Source: Bradyrhizobium diazoefficiens (GTDB taxonomy: Bacteria > Pseudomonadota > Alphaproteobacteria > Rhizobiales > Xanthobacteraceae). Taken from it: a DNA stretch of 64,000 nt. The stretch spans positions 1-64,000 of the forward strand of contig NZ_JAFCKW010000030.1 in the NCBI RefSeq assembly GCF_018129965.1, written 5' to 3'. The notes under the pieces are model-generated. The model searched no databases and was not told the origin of the DNA. It saw nothing but the letters and a program-made list of their open reading frames with translations. A program made the translations under genes and the position numbers. This document shows positions 53,737 through 62,503 of this stretch, one piece after another; the first letter of the stretch is position 1; every line of letters starts with the position of its first letter.

Positions 53737-56196
53737 ATGGCCGACGCCTTGAACGATTCTTCACCAGAGACCCTTGCCGCCGAGAAGCTGCGTCAGCACC
53801 TCGAAGAGATCGCGCGCGAGCGCGACAATGCCTATCGCGCGCTCCAGGAACGCGAAGCCGAGCTCGCGCGCATCCAGCGCATCGGCAAGGTCGGCGGCCT
53901 CGAGGTCGACCTCCGCGAAGGCTTCAGGAACCGCCGCTCCCCCGAATATCTGATGCTGCATGGCCTGCCCCCGGATGCCGCCGAGGAGTCGCATGAGGAC
54001 TGGGTCAATCGCATCCACCCTGACGACCGCGACGCGACCGTCAGTCATTTCCTCGGGGCGCTCGCCGGGACCAGCGAAGACTACACGGCCGAATACCGCA
54101 TCATCCGCCCGAGCGACGGCGAGACGCGCTGGATCCGCGTCGTCGCCAAGATCGAGCGCGACAGCGACCGGCGCGCGACCCGCCTCGTCGGCGCCCATAT
54201 CGACGTGACCGACCAGATGGTGGTCCGTGAGACGCTGCGCGAGAGCGAGGCGCGCTTCCGGCTGATCGCCAACAGCGCGCCGGTGCCGATCTGGGTCACG
54301 AAACTCGACCGCACGCGTTCCTTCGCCAACCAGGCCTATGTCGACTTCGTCGGCCTGCCCTACGAGCAAGCCATCGCATTGGACTGGCGCAAGGTGCTGC
54401 ATCCGGATGATCTGCCCTCTGTGCTGCAGCAATCGGTTGCGGGCGAGGCCTCGCTGAAACCGTTCGTGCTGGAGGCGCGCTACAGGAATGCCGGCGGCGA
54501 GTGGCGCTGGCTGCGCTCGGAATCGCAGCCGCGCTGGGACCCGACCGGCAAGCATATCGGATTCATTGGTGTGGCCCACGACATCACCGTCGCCAAACAG
54601 GCCGAGATGGAGCTGCGGCAGCTCAACGAGACGCTGGAACAGCGTATCGCCGAGCGCACCGCCGAGCTCGAGTCCAACGAGGCGCGGCTGCGCGCGATTC
54701 TGGGAACCAGCAACCAGTATCAGGGCCTCGTCAATCTCGAGGGCGAGTTGCTTTATGCCAACAAGACGGCGCTCGACGGCATCAAGACGAGTTCTGCCGA
54801 TGTGATCGGCAAGCCGTTCTGGGACACGCCCTGGTTCAGCACCACCGAGGGCATGAGCGCCGTCGTGCGCGAGGCCTTCGACACCGTGTTGAAAGGCGAA
54901 GCGGTCCGGATGGAGATGCGGCTGCGCCTTCCCCACGGCGAGCGCGATTTCGAGTTCAGCATGCGCCCGGTGCTCGACCGCCGCGGCAACATCACCGGCG
55001 CGGTCCCCGAGGCCGTCGACATCACCGAACGCCGCCGCGGCGAGGAAGCGCTGCGCCAGTCGCAGAAGATGGAGGCGATCGGCCAGCTCACCGGCGGCGT
55101 CGCGCACGACTTCAACAACCTCCTCACCATCATCCGCTCCGCCACCGACTTCCTGCGCCGGCGCGAGCTGCCGGAGGAGCGCCGCCGCCGCTATGTCGAC
55201 GCCATTTCCGACACCGTCGAGCGCGCCTCCAAGCTGACCGCGCAGCTTCTGGCCTTTGCGCGTCGCCAGCCCCTGAAGCCGCAGATCTTCAACGTCGGCG
55301 CCCAGGTCGAGAGCGTGGCGCAACTGGTCCGCCCGCTGGTCGGCGGCCGCATCGAGATCGTCGTCGAGGTGCACGATGCCGACTGCTTCACGGTGGCCGA
55401 TATCGCCCAGTTCGAGACTGCCCTGATCAACCTCGCGATCAACGCCCGCGACGCCATGGAGGGCGAAGGCTGCCTAACCATCGCCGTCCGCAAGGTCGAC
55501 GGCATACCGGGTCTGCGTGCGCAATCGGCGCGCAGCGGCGACTATGTCGCGATCTCCGTTGCGGACACTGGCAGCGGCATCGCGCCCGAGAACATCGACG
55601 CCATCTTCGAGCCGTTCTTCACCACCAAGGAGGTCGGCAAGGGCACCGGCCTCGGCCTCAGCCAGGCGTTCGGCTTCGCCAAGCAATCCGAGGGCGACAT
55701 CACGGTGACGAGCGTGCAAGGCCAGGGCGCGACCTTCACCGTGTATCTGCCGCAGGCGCAGAGCCCTGCCGCCGAGACTGAAGCCACCGCCCTGACCAGC
55801 GAGGCCGCCACCACCGGTCGCGGTTATCGCGTGCTGGTCGTCGAGGACAACGACGATGTCGGCCGCTTCTCGACGGAGCTCCTGGAAGATCTCGGCTATG
55901 TGGTCCGCCGCGTCGCCAACGCCAATGCGGCGCTTGCGATTCTCGGCGACAACGAATTTTCAGTCGACCTCGTCTTCTCCGACGTCATCATGCCCGGCAT
56001 GAACGGCGTCGAGCTTGCCGGCATCATCCGTGAGCGCTATCCGGGCCTGCCGGTGGTGCTCACCTCCGGCTATAGCAACGTGCTCGCCGAGAACGCGCAT
56101 CGCGGCTTCGAGCTGATCCAGAAGCCGTATTCGGTGGAAGCGCTGTCGCGGATCCTGCGCAAGGCGATCAGCGAAAAACTGTCGGTTATCCGGTGA
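53737..56196 (+). CDS. Multi-PAS hybrid histidine kinase
   Basis: An 819-residue cytoplasmic sensor. It has an N-terminal coiled-coil and three PAS folds (about 45-165, 170-290, 320-435), the second two of PAC type (RIHPDDRDATVSHF, VLHPDDLPSVLQQS). The HisKA domain has His457 in GGVAHDFNNLLTII. The ATPase domain has NLAINARDAMEG and FEPFFTTKEVGKGTGLGLSQAFGFA. The C-terminal receiver carries Asp749 in VFSDVIMPG. There is no membrane span. The start at 53737 is an ATG with weak upstream signal; a GTG at 53719 is possible. Confidence 0.9.
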   Translation: MADALNDSSPETLAAEKLRQHLEEIARERDNAYRALQEREAELARIQRIGKVGGLEVDLREGFRNRRSPEYLMLHGLPPDAAEESHEDWVNRIHPDDRDATVSHFLGALAGTSEDYTAEYRIIRPSDGETRWIRVVAKIERDSDRRATRLVGAHIDVTDQMVVRETLRESEARFRLIANSAPVPIWVTKLDRTRSFANQAYVDFVGLPYEQAIALDWRKVLHPDDLPSVLQQSVAGEASLKPFVLEARYRNAGGEWRWLRSESQPRWDPTGKHIGFIGVAHDITVAKQAEMELRQLNETLEQRIAERTAELESNEARLRAILGTSNQYQGLVNLEGELLYANKTALDGIKTSSADVIGKPFWDTPWFSTTEGMSAVVREAFDTVLKGEAVRMEMRLRLPHGERDFEFSMRPVLDRRGNITGAVPEAVDITERRRGEEALRQSQKMEAIGQLTGGVAHDFNNLLTIIRSATDFLRRRELPEERRRRYVDAISDTVERASKLTAQLLAFARRQPLKPQIFNVGAQVESVAQLVRPLVGGRIEIVVEVHDADCFTVADIAQFETALINLAINARDAMEGEGCLTIAVRKVDGIPGLRAQSARSGDYVAISVADTGSGIAPENIDAIFEPFFTTKEVGKGTGLGLSQAFGFAKQSEGDITVTSVQGQGATFTVYLPQAQSPAAETEATALTSEAATTGRGYRVLVVEDNDDVGRFSTELLEDLGYVVRRVANANAALAILGDNEFSVDLVFSDVIMPGMNGVELAGIIRERYPGLPVVLTSGYSNVLAENAHRGFELIQKPYSVEALSRILRKAISEKLSVIR

Positions 56197-56217
56197 GTGC
56201 AAGTCCAGAACTCCGCT

Positions 56218-56365
56218 GTCGTCCCGGACAAGCGACGCAGAGCGGCGCGCCGATCCGGGACCCATAGCCCCAGGATCGTGTTTGGCGAAGAACAACGACC
56301 ATTATGCCCCAGGAAAGATTCCGCGGTAGGGATCCCGGATCGTCGCTTCGCTTGTCCGGGACGAC
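56218..56365. repeat. Inverted intergenic repeat element
   Basis: GTCGTCCCGGACAAGCGACG at 56218 and its complement, ending CGCTTGTCCGGGACGAC at 56365, bracket a unit of about 148 bases with an inner GATCCGGGAC/GATCCCGGATC pair. It is a dispersed element of the type found in Bradyrhizobium and lies between the hybrid kinase and the EamA gene. Confidence 0.8.
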
Positions 56366-56418
56366 AGCGGCGTGTTGGGCTGATATCCACGTTACGACCA
56401 GATGAAAGCATCACATCC

Positions 56419-56859
56419 ATGAAACCAGCCCTCTTCTCCGCCTGGCAAAGCTGGGCGCTGCTATCCGCCTGCTTTGCGGCGATGACGGCCATCTTCGCCA
56501 AGGTCGGCGTCGAGAACATCAATCCGGATCTGGCGACCTTCATCCGCACCGTGGTGGTCCTGCTCGCCTTCTCGGTCTTGCTGTTCTTCACCGGCCAGTT
56601 CGCGGTGCCCTCGGCGGTCTCGTCGAAAACTTGGCTGTTCCTGGTGCTGTCGGGGCTCGCGACCGGCGCGTCCTGGCTGTGTTACTTCCGCGCGCTGAAG
56701 CTCGGTCCCGCGACGCTGGTTGCCCCGATCGACAAGCTCAGCGTCGTGCTGGTAGCCCTGTTCGCTTTCGCCTTTCTCGGCGAACGCCCATCGGCCCAGG
56801 GCTGGGCCGGCATTGCCATGATCGGCGCCGGAGCGGTGCTGCTCGCGGTGAAATTCTGA
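56419..56859 (+). CDS. EamA-domain transporter, half-size
   Basis: A 146-residue membrane protein with four to five spans and a single EamA domain (AAMTAIFAKVGVENINPDLATFIRT, then PIDKLSVVLVALFAFAFLGERPS). Full EamA transporters have two such halves, so this one likely dimerises or belongs to the small DMT group. Substrate is unknown. It sits 33 bases before the sensor-kinase gene and may share its message. Confidence 0.85.
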   Translation: MKPALFSAWQSWALLSACFAAMTAIFAKVGVENINPDLATFIRTVVVLLAFSVLLFFTGQFAVPSAVSSKTWLFLVLSGLATGASWLCYFRALKLGPATLVAPIDKLSVVLVALFAFAFLGERPSAQGWAGIAMIGAGAVLLAVKF

Positions 56860-56892
56860 GGCACCGATTCCGGGCATGCGCGTTTGAGATGG

Positions 56893-58347
56893 ATGCGTTC
56901 GCTCCGATCTCGATTGCTCGCCCTCTGGATCATGCTGGTGATATCCGGTGTCGCCACCGGCTATCTGCTGTTCGAATCCTTCCAGCAGACGGCGAACGCC
57001 AGGCTCGCCCGGTCCGAAGAGCTGGTGGCGCGCGCCTGCCGGGACCTTGCCGATCGCTACCAGTTCTTCGTGGTCGGCTGGGGCGGCGGACCGATCGACG
57101 ATCAACTGAAGCAGCAATTGGCAGCCGTCGCGCAGACCGCGCTTGCAGACGCCCCCGGCGTCGAGGGCGGCGTCTGGCAGGCCGACGAAGGCTCCCTCGC
57201 CTACGCATTCCCGACCTATGAGGGCACCGGGCCGAAGACCGACCTTCCCTCGGCCGAGCTCAACACCATCCGCGAGGTCAACGCCGAGGCGCTGCGATCG
57301 GGACGCGCGGCGTCGATCCGGCAATCAGGCCGGTCCCAGGTTCTGATCGTCCATGCGTGTCCCCTGCGGGGTCCGCTGGCGGGTGTCACCGGATGGACCA
57401 TGACGCGGGCCTTCGCGGCGGCGGGTCCCGCCTACAATCAGCTTCTCGCTGGCCTCATCGTGCTCGCACTGACCATCTTCGGTTCAGCCGCCTGGCTCGC
57501 GCGCGTGCTTTACGTCTGGTCGGGCAAGATCAGGCAGATCGAAACGGCACTGGACGACCGTGGCGAGGGTGCGATCGATCTGCCGAAGCTGGAGCAGACC
57601 GGGGCTCCCGAACTCGACCGCCTGGTCGATGCGCTCAACAGCACTGGCGAGCGCTTGTCGCTGGAGCGCCGTCGCGCGGCGGCCGCCGGGCGGCTCGCCG
57701 CCCTCGGCCGCCTGTCGGCCGGCCTCGCACACGAAATCCGCAACCCCATCGCCGCCATGCGGTTGAAGGCGGAAAACGCGCTGGCCGTTGCCGACGGCTC
57801 GCGCAGCGAAGCGGCGCTCAACGCCATTCTCCAGCAGGTCGACCGGCTCGATGTCCTGTTGCGCGACCTCCTGGAAATGACACAGGCTCGCGAACCCCGG
57901 TTGGCGGAAGTCGATCTCGAGACTTTCCTGGCGCGAACGGTCGAGAACCATCGCGACCTCGCTGCATCCAGGGGCATCGCCCTCACCACGGGAACCGGGC
58001 CGGCATCCTCGCCGTTACCGCAACTGGATCCGTCCCAGATGCAGCGCGCCCTCGACAATTTGATCATCAACGCCATCCAGAACACCCCGGCCGGCGGGAC
58101 GATCGCCGTGGACGCGAGCCGGCGGAACGGCAGCCTGCTGCTGCGGGTGACCGACACCGGCCCCGGCATCGCCGAGGACGTGCGCGAGCGCCTGTTCGAA
58201 CCGTTCGTCACAGGGCGCGCCGACGGCACCGGCCTTGGGCTTCCCATCGTTCGCGAAATAGCCCGAAATCATCACGGCCATGTTCGCCTGCTTCGAGATG
58301 TCGGCGGCGCCGTTTTCGAGATCGAGGTGCCATGGCGACGGTCCTGA
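56893..58347 (+). CDS. Membrane-bound sensor histidine kinase of NtrC-type system
   Basis: A 484-residue kinase with spans at about 8-28 and 184-206 and a periplasmic loop between. The HisKA domain has His280 in GLAHEIRNP and the ATPase domain has NLIINAIQNTPAGG, DTGPGIAEDV and GTGLGLPIVREI. The loop carries no known ligand motif. The gene overlaps the regulator by 16 bases, so the pair is co-translated. A TTG at 56884 is an alternative start. Confidence 0.9.
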   Translation: MRSLRSRLLALWIMLVISGVATGYLLFESFQQTANARLARSEELVARACRDLADRYQFFVVGWGGGPIDDQLKQQLAAVAQTALADAPGVEGGVWQADEGSLAYAFPTYEGTGPKTDLPSAELNTIREVNAEALRSGRAASIRQSGRSQVLIVHACPLRGPLAGVTGWTMTRAFAAAGPAYNQLLAGLIVLALTIFGSAAWLARVLYVWSGKIRQIETALDDRGEGAIDLPKLEQTGAPELDRLVDALNSTGERLSLERRRAAAAGRLAALGRLSAGLAHEIRNPIAAMRLKAENALAVADGSRSEAALNAILQQVDRLDVLLRDLLEMTQAREPRLAEVDLETFLARTVENHRDLAASRGIALTTGTGPASSPLPQLDPSQMQRALDNLIINAIQNTPAGGTIAVDASRRNGSLLLRVTDTGPGIAEDVRERLFEPFVTGRADGTGLGLPIVREIARNHHGHVRLLRDVGGAVFEIEVPWRRS

Positions 58348-59693
58348 TCGTCGACGACGACGCAGCGCTGCGCGAGGGTCTCGCCGAAGCGCTCGCCGAC
58401 CTCGGCCATGCACCCCGGCTCGCGGCATCCGGCCGCGAGGGTCTTGCCGCGCTCGACGGAGAGGTCGACGTCGTGCTGCTCGACCTGCGCATGCCTGGCG
58501 GCATGGATGGGATCGAGGTGCTTCGCCGGATACGCGCCCTCACGGATGCGCCGCCTGTGGTGGTGTTGACGGCCTTCGCCAGCGCCGCCAATACGATCGA
58601 GGCGATGCGCCTCGGCGCCTTCGATCATCTCAGCAAGCCGATCGGACGCGCCGAGTTGAAAGACCTGCTGTGCCGCCTGCCGGAACGAATGCCTGCGGCC
58701 GGCGACCCCGAGGCCGACACCGAGGACGAACTGATCGGATCGAGCGAGCCCATGCGCAGCGTGCAGAAGGCGATCGGTCTTGCCGCCGACAGTAACGCCA
58801 CCGTGCTGATCCTCGGCGAGACCGGCACGGGCAAGGAGCTGGTGGCGCGCGCGCTTCATGTTCATGGCAAGCGCAAGGACGGCCCCTTCGTCGCGGTGAA
58901 TTGTGCTGCGATCCCCGAAGACCTGCTCGAGAGCGAGCTGTTCGGTCACGTCAAGGGCTCCTTCACCGGCGCCACCGCGGACCGCGCCGGCGCCTTCCGC
59001 GATGCCGCCAACGGCACGCTGTTCCTCGACGAGATCGGCGACATGCCGCTGGCCATGCAGGCCAAGATCCTGCGCGCATTGCAGGAGCAGGTGATCACGC
59101 CGGTCGGTGGCAAGCCGGTACGCACCAATGCACGTGTCGTCGCCGCCACCCATCGCGATCTTGCAAAACTCGCCGCCACGGGCGAATTCCGCGAGGACCT
59201 CTACTACCGGCTCGATGTGGTGCAGATCGCGATCCCCCCGCTGCGCGACCGCGCGGGAGACATTCTGCCGCTCGCCCGGCACTTCCTGGCTCGCGCGGTC
59301 GCGGGCGGCAGCCGGCACAAGCATCTCAGCCAGGCTGCGGCCGACAAATTGCAGCGTCATTCCTGGCCCGGCAACGTCCGGGAGCTGCGTAACGTGATCG
59401 AGCGCGCCTGCATCATGACCCGCGCGAACGTCATCGGCCCCGACGACATCGATACCAGCGCAAACGAGATACAACCCGACTTCGCCGCATCCGATGCGGA
59501 TCTGCCCGCGGCCGTCGCGCAACTCGAGAAGAGCATGATTGCACGCGCGCTGGATGCCTGCGCCGGCAATCGGACCGAGGCGGCGCGCCGTCTCAACATC
59601 AACCGCCAGCTCCTCTACACGAAGATGCAGCGCTACTGCCTCGCCGAGGTGTCAGAAAAGCTGACGGACGACGTCGGGAAACACGACGACTGA
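58332..59693 (+). CDS. Sigma-54-dependent response regulator (NtrC family)
   Basis: A 453-residue regulator. The receiver has Asp51 in LLDLRMPGG. The AAA+ domain has Walker A GETGTGKE at 162-169, the sigma-54 contact loop KGSFTGATADRAGAF (GSFTGA in place of GAFTGA) and DGTLFLDEIGDMPL-type Walker B. The C-terminal Fis-type HTH is NRTEAARRLNINRQLLYTKM. It activates sigma-54 promoters after phosphorylation. A near-consensus promoter of that class lies just downstream at 59741, so the following operon is the likely target. Confidence 0.95.
   Translation: MATVLIVDDDAALREGLAEALADLGHAPRLAASGREGLAALDGEVDVVLLDLRMPGGMDGIEVLRRIRALTDAPPVVVLTAFASAANTIEAMRLGAFDHLSKPIGRAELKDLLCRLPERMPAAGDPEADTEDELIGSSEPMRSVQKAIGLAADSNATVLILGETGTGKELVARALHVHGKRKDGPFVAVNCAAIPEDLLESELFGHVKGSFTGATADRAGAFRDAANGTLFLDEIGDMPLAMQAKILRALQEQVITPVGGKPVRTNARVVAATHRDLAKLAATGEFREDLYYRLDVVQIAIPPLRDRAGDILPLARHFLARAVAGGSRHKHLSQAAADKLQRHSWPGNVRELRNVIERACIMTRANVIGPDDIDTSANEIQPDFAASDADLPAAVAQLEKSMIARALDACAGNRTEAARRLNINRQLLYTKMQRYCLAEVSEKLTDDVGKHDD
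59651..59665. promoter_or_regulatory. Candidate upstream activator site
   Basis: GTCAG-AAAAG-CTGAC is a perfect 5-base inverted repeat in the last codons of the activator gene, about 100 bases upstream of the expected start of the sigma-54 transcript. NtrC-type activators bind such sites at this distance. Inference. Confidence 0.45.
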
Positions 59694-59740
59694 CATCTGC
59701 AACTTCTGGATTTTCTCTTTCCTATCAATGATTTTGCGAC

Positions 59741-59756
59741 TGGCACGTCGCTTGCT
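59741..59756 (+). promoter_or_regulatory. Sigma-54 (-24/-12) promoter
   Basis: TGGCACGTCGCTTGCT contains the invariant GG and GC with correct 10-base spacing and matches the sigma-54 consensus TGGCACG-N4-TTGCW at essentially all positions. It lies 50 bases upstream of the start at 59806. The transcript would begin near 59766. The adjacent gene encodes a sigma-54 activator. Confidence 0.88.
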
Positions 59757-59805
59757 GAACTTATCGCAAGCGACCGACGTCGCGAAATTCGAAAGGATCA
59801 GTTCC

Positions 59806-60534
59806 ATGAAGATGACACGCATGCGCGCGCTGTTCTGCGTGCTGCTCGCCACCACCGCCATCGGCGGTGGTGCGACCGCTTATTCGCAGGCAAGGGATCC
59901 GATGTGGGATTCCTCGCAGCTTCCGGAGTCCCGCGGGATCGTCAAGCAATACACGCTGACGCCGCGCGGCGACGTTGACGGAATCATTCTCACCGACGGC
60001 ACCGAGGTGAAGCTGCCGCCCCATCTCACGGCACAGATCGTGTTTACGATCCGCCCCGGCGACAACGTCTCGATCCGGGGCTTGCGCGCCCGGGCCATGC
60101 CGCTGCTCGACGCAGCCTCGATTACCAACATCGCGACCGGCAAGAGCGTCGTCGACAACGGTCCGCCGGATCGGCGTGCCGGCAATGATGACCAGGTCGT
60201 CAGCGGCAGGATCGCCGCGCAGCTGCATGGCAAGCGCGGTGAAGTGAATGGCGTTCTGCTCGACGATGGCACCACGCTGCGGCTTCCGCCGCCGGAGGCC
60301 GAGCGCCTGCAGGATCAGTTGCGTCAGGGGCAGACCGTCTCCGCGCGCGGCGACATTCTCGACACACCTCTCGGCAAGGTTGTCGACGTGAGGGCCATTG
60401 GCGCTTCTCCGGACCGGATGTCGGAGGAGTTGCGCGGACCACGGCCGCCCGGCCCGCCCGATGGACCGGACCGTCGCGGACCGCCGCCGCCTCCCGGCTT
60501 TGGCCCGCCGCCGCCCCCACCGCCGCGTGGCTGA
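59806..60534 (+). CDS. Secreted protein with duplicated OB-like module
   Basis: A 242-residue protein with a signal peptide (cut near AYSQA). It then has two copies of a strand-rich module of about 65 residues, one opening GIVKQYTLTPRGDVDGIILT with DGTEVKLPPHL and IRPGDNVSIRG, the other GRIAAQLHGKRGEVNGVLL with DDGTTLRLPP. A Pro/Arg/Gly-rich tail follows. The module recurs in the next gene. I do not recognise a family; the pattern looks OB-like. It is the first gene after the sigma-54 promoter. Confidence 0.7.
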   Translation: MKMTRMRALFCVLLATTAIGGGATAYSQARDPMWDSSQLPESRGIVKQYTLTPRGDVDGIILTDGTEVKLPPHLTAQIVFTIRPGDNVSIRGLRARAMPLLDAASITNIATGKSVVDNGPPDRRAGNDDQVVSGRIAAQLHGKRGEVNGVLLDDGTTLRLPPPEAERLQDQLRQGQTVSARGDILDTPLGKVVDVRAIGASPDRMSEELRGPRPPGPPDGPDRRGPPPPPGFGPPPPPPPRG

Positions 60535-60571
60535 CGCAGACTCACCGAACATACAGATAAGGATATCGCAA

Positions 60572-61177
60572 ATGCATTGGATCGATCCCGAAAGCCTGCC
60601 GGAAGTCGCAGGCACCCTCGAGCGCTTCGTCCTCAACCCCCACGGCGAGGTCGATGGCTTCGTCATGAAGGACAAGCGGGCCGTCATCCTGGTTCACACG
60701 CCGCCGCATATGGAAAGCAAGATCACCCGGCACATCTCGCCGGGTGACAAGGTCCGCGTCCGTGGGGTGCGGCCGCGCGGCGCAGAATTGCTCGCGGCCG
60801 TCGCGGTGACCACGGCGGACGGACGCGAGATCATCGATGAGGGTCCGGACCACGACCGCAAGCATCCCAAGGTCAAGCACGAGCCGATGTCAGTCGAGGG
60901 TCGTGTCGAACTTTCGCTGTTCGGCCCGAAGGGCGAACTGCGTGGCGCGCTGCTCTCCGACGGCACCGTCCTGCGCGTCGGCCCGAAGGAGGCGGAGCAC
61001 TTTGCCGCGCTGCTTGCACCGGGCGCGAAGCTTGCCGCCGATGGCGACGGTCTCAAGACCAAGCACGGACGCGTCATCCACGCGCTGGCGCTCGGCCCTG
61101 ACTCCGGGAAGCTGAAGCCGGTGAAGAAGCACAAGAAGCCTAAACACGGCCACGACGAAGACGCTCACGCGGCTTGA
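60572..61177 (+). CDS. Cytoplasmic protein with the same duplicated module
   Basis: A 201-residue protein without signal peptide. It has two module copies: GTLERFVLNPHGEVDGFVMK with ISPGDKVRVRG, and GRVELSLFGPKGELRGALL with SDGTVLRVGP. The C-terminus is Lys/His-rich (KKHKKPKHGHDEDAHAA) and may bind metal. It lies 37 bases after the secreted paralogue. I infer a common ancestor and a shared ligand-binding role, perhaps of metal or oligonucleotide, but function is unknown. Confidence 0.7.
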   Translation: MHWIDPESLPEVAGTLERFVLNPHGEVDGFVMKDKRAVILVHTPPHMESKITRHISPGDKVRVRGVRPRGAELLAAVAVTTADGREIIDEGPDHDRKHPKVKHEPMSVEGRVELSLFGPKGELRGALLSDGTVLRVGPKEAEHFAALLAPGAKLAADGDGLKTKHGRVIHALALGPDSGKLKPVKKHKKPKHGHDEDAHAA

Positions 61178-61207
61178 GCAGGGACGCTGGCGAGGAAGGA
61201 CGCTTTC

Positions 61208-62482
61208 ATGTCTGACAGTGACGACAAGGGACGCGCCGGCCGTGCGCTCGATGCGGCCAATTTCTTCCTCGCCGACGTCCGCGACGGGCTTGGGCCCTAT
61301 CTCGCCGTCTATCTCCTCACCGAGCAGCATTGGAACGAGGCCCGCATCGGCCTCGTGATGTCGATCGCGACCATCGCCGGAATCGTGGCGCAGACTCCCG
61401 CCGGCGCGCTGGTCGATGCGACGCGGGCCAAGCGGACGGTGATGGCGATCGCCGCCATCATGGTAACACTGGCATCGCTGGCGCTGCCGCTCTTTCCGAG
61501 CTTCGGTCCCGTCGCGATTTCGCAAGGGATCGCACAAGCCGCCGCGGTGGTCTTTCCGCCGGCGATCGCCGCCATCTCGCTCGGTATTTTCGGCCGCGCC
61601 GCCTTCACCCGCCGGATCGGCCGCAACGAGACTTTCAATCACGCCGGCAATGCGGTCGCAGCAGGCCTTGCGGGACTCTCGGCCTATTGGTTCGGGCCGA
61701 CCGTGGTGTTCTACCTTCTCGGCGCGATGGCGATCGCGAGCCTTGTCAGTATTCTCGCAATTCCCGAGGGGGCGATCGATCACGACCTCGCCCGCGGGCT
61801 CGACGATGCCGAACCACAGACCGAACAGCCGCCGTCGGGCCTCACGGTGCTGCTGACCTGCCGTCCCCTGCTGGTGTTCGCGATCTGCGCCCTGCTCTTT
61901 CATCTCTCCAATGCGGCGATGCTGCCGCTGGTCGGTCAGAAGCTCGCGCTCCAGGACAAGAACACGGGCACCAGCCTGATGTCGGCCTGCATCGTTGCCG
62001 CGCAGCTGGTGATGGTGCCGTTCGCGATGCTGGTCGGCGCCAAGGCCGATCACTGGGGCCACAAGCGCTTCTTCCTGGCCGCGCTCCTGATCCTGCCGCT
62101 GCGGGCCGCGCTCTATACGCTCTCGGACAATCCGTTCTGGCTGGTCGGAGTACAGCTGCTCGACGGCGTCGGGGCCGGCATTTTTGGCGCGATCTTCCCC
62201 GTGATCATTGCCGATCTCATGCGCAACACCGGCCGCTTCAACGTGGCGCAAGGCGCCGTCATCACCGCCCAGAGCATTGGGGCAGCGCTGTCGACGACGC
62301 TCGCCGGCTTCGTCGTGGTCGGCGCCGGCTACAGCGCGGCGTTCCTCACGCTCGGCGCGGTCGCCGCCATCGGCGCCATCGTCTGCGTCCTCGCATTGCC
62401 CGAGACGCGGCAAGCCGCCGATAGCGGCGCGCGCCCGCGGGGGAAGACAGGGCCGTCCGCATCCGCTATCGCTGCCGAATGA
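61208..62482 (+). CDS. MFS transporter
   Basis: A 424-residue protein with twelve predicted spans. The motif-A-like segment GALVDATRAKRTVM lies between spans two and three. The opening NFFLADVRDGLGPYLAVYLL and the second-half ADHWGHKRFF loop are typical of the family. GAGGAAGG precedes the ATG. It is the third gene of the sigma-54 operon, with a 30-base gap. The substrate is unknown; an efflux role is likely. Confidence 0.87.
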   Translation: MSDSDDKGRAGRALDAANFFLADVRDGLGPYLAVYLLTEQHWNEARIGLVMSIATIAGIVAQTPAGALVDATRAKRTVMAIAAIMVTLASLALPLFPSFGPVAISQGIAQAAAVVFPPAIAAISLGIFGRAAFTRRIGRNETFNHAGNAVAAGLAGLSAYWFGPTVVFYLLGAMAIASLVSILAIPEGAIDHDLARGLDDAEPQTEQPPSGLTVLLTCRPLLVFAICALLFHLSNAAMLPLVGQKLALQDKNTGTSLMSACIVAAQLVMVPFAMLVGAKADHWGHKRFFLAALLILPLRAALYTLSDNPFWLVGVQLLDGVGAGIFGAIFPVIIADLMRNTGRFNVAQGAVITAQSIGAALSTTLAGFVVVGAGYSAAFLTLGAVAAIGAIVCVLALPETRQAADSGARPRGKTGPSASAIAAE

Positions 62483-62503
62483 ATCCGTTTCCGAGGACTG
62501 AAC

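Noticed and set aside
52433..53764. Upstream extension of the metallopeptidase to 53764
   Set aside because: The extra part lacks family character. The zinc-ribbon start at the TTG codon (53503) with an AGAGG site fits better.
57357..58331. N-terminal extension of the NtrC-type regulator in another frame of the kinase gene
   Set aside because: It is a shadow of the sensor kinase; the receiver domain begins exactly at the ATG at 58332.
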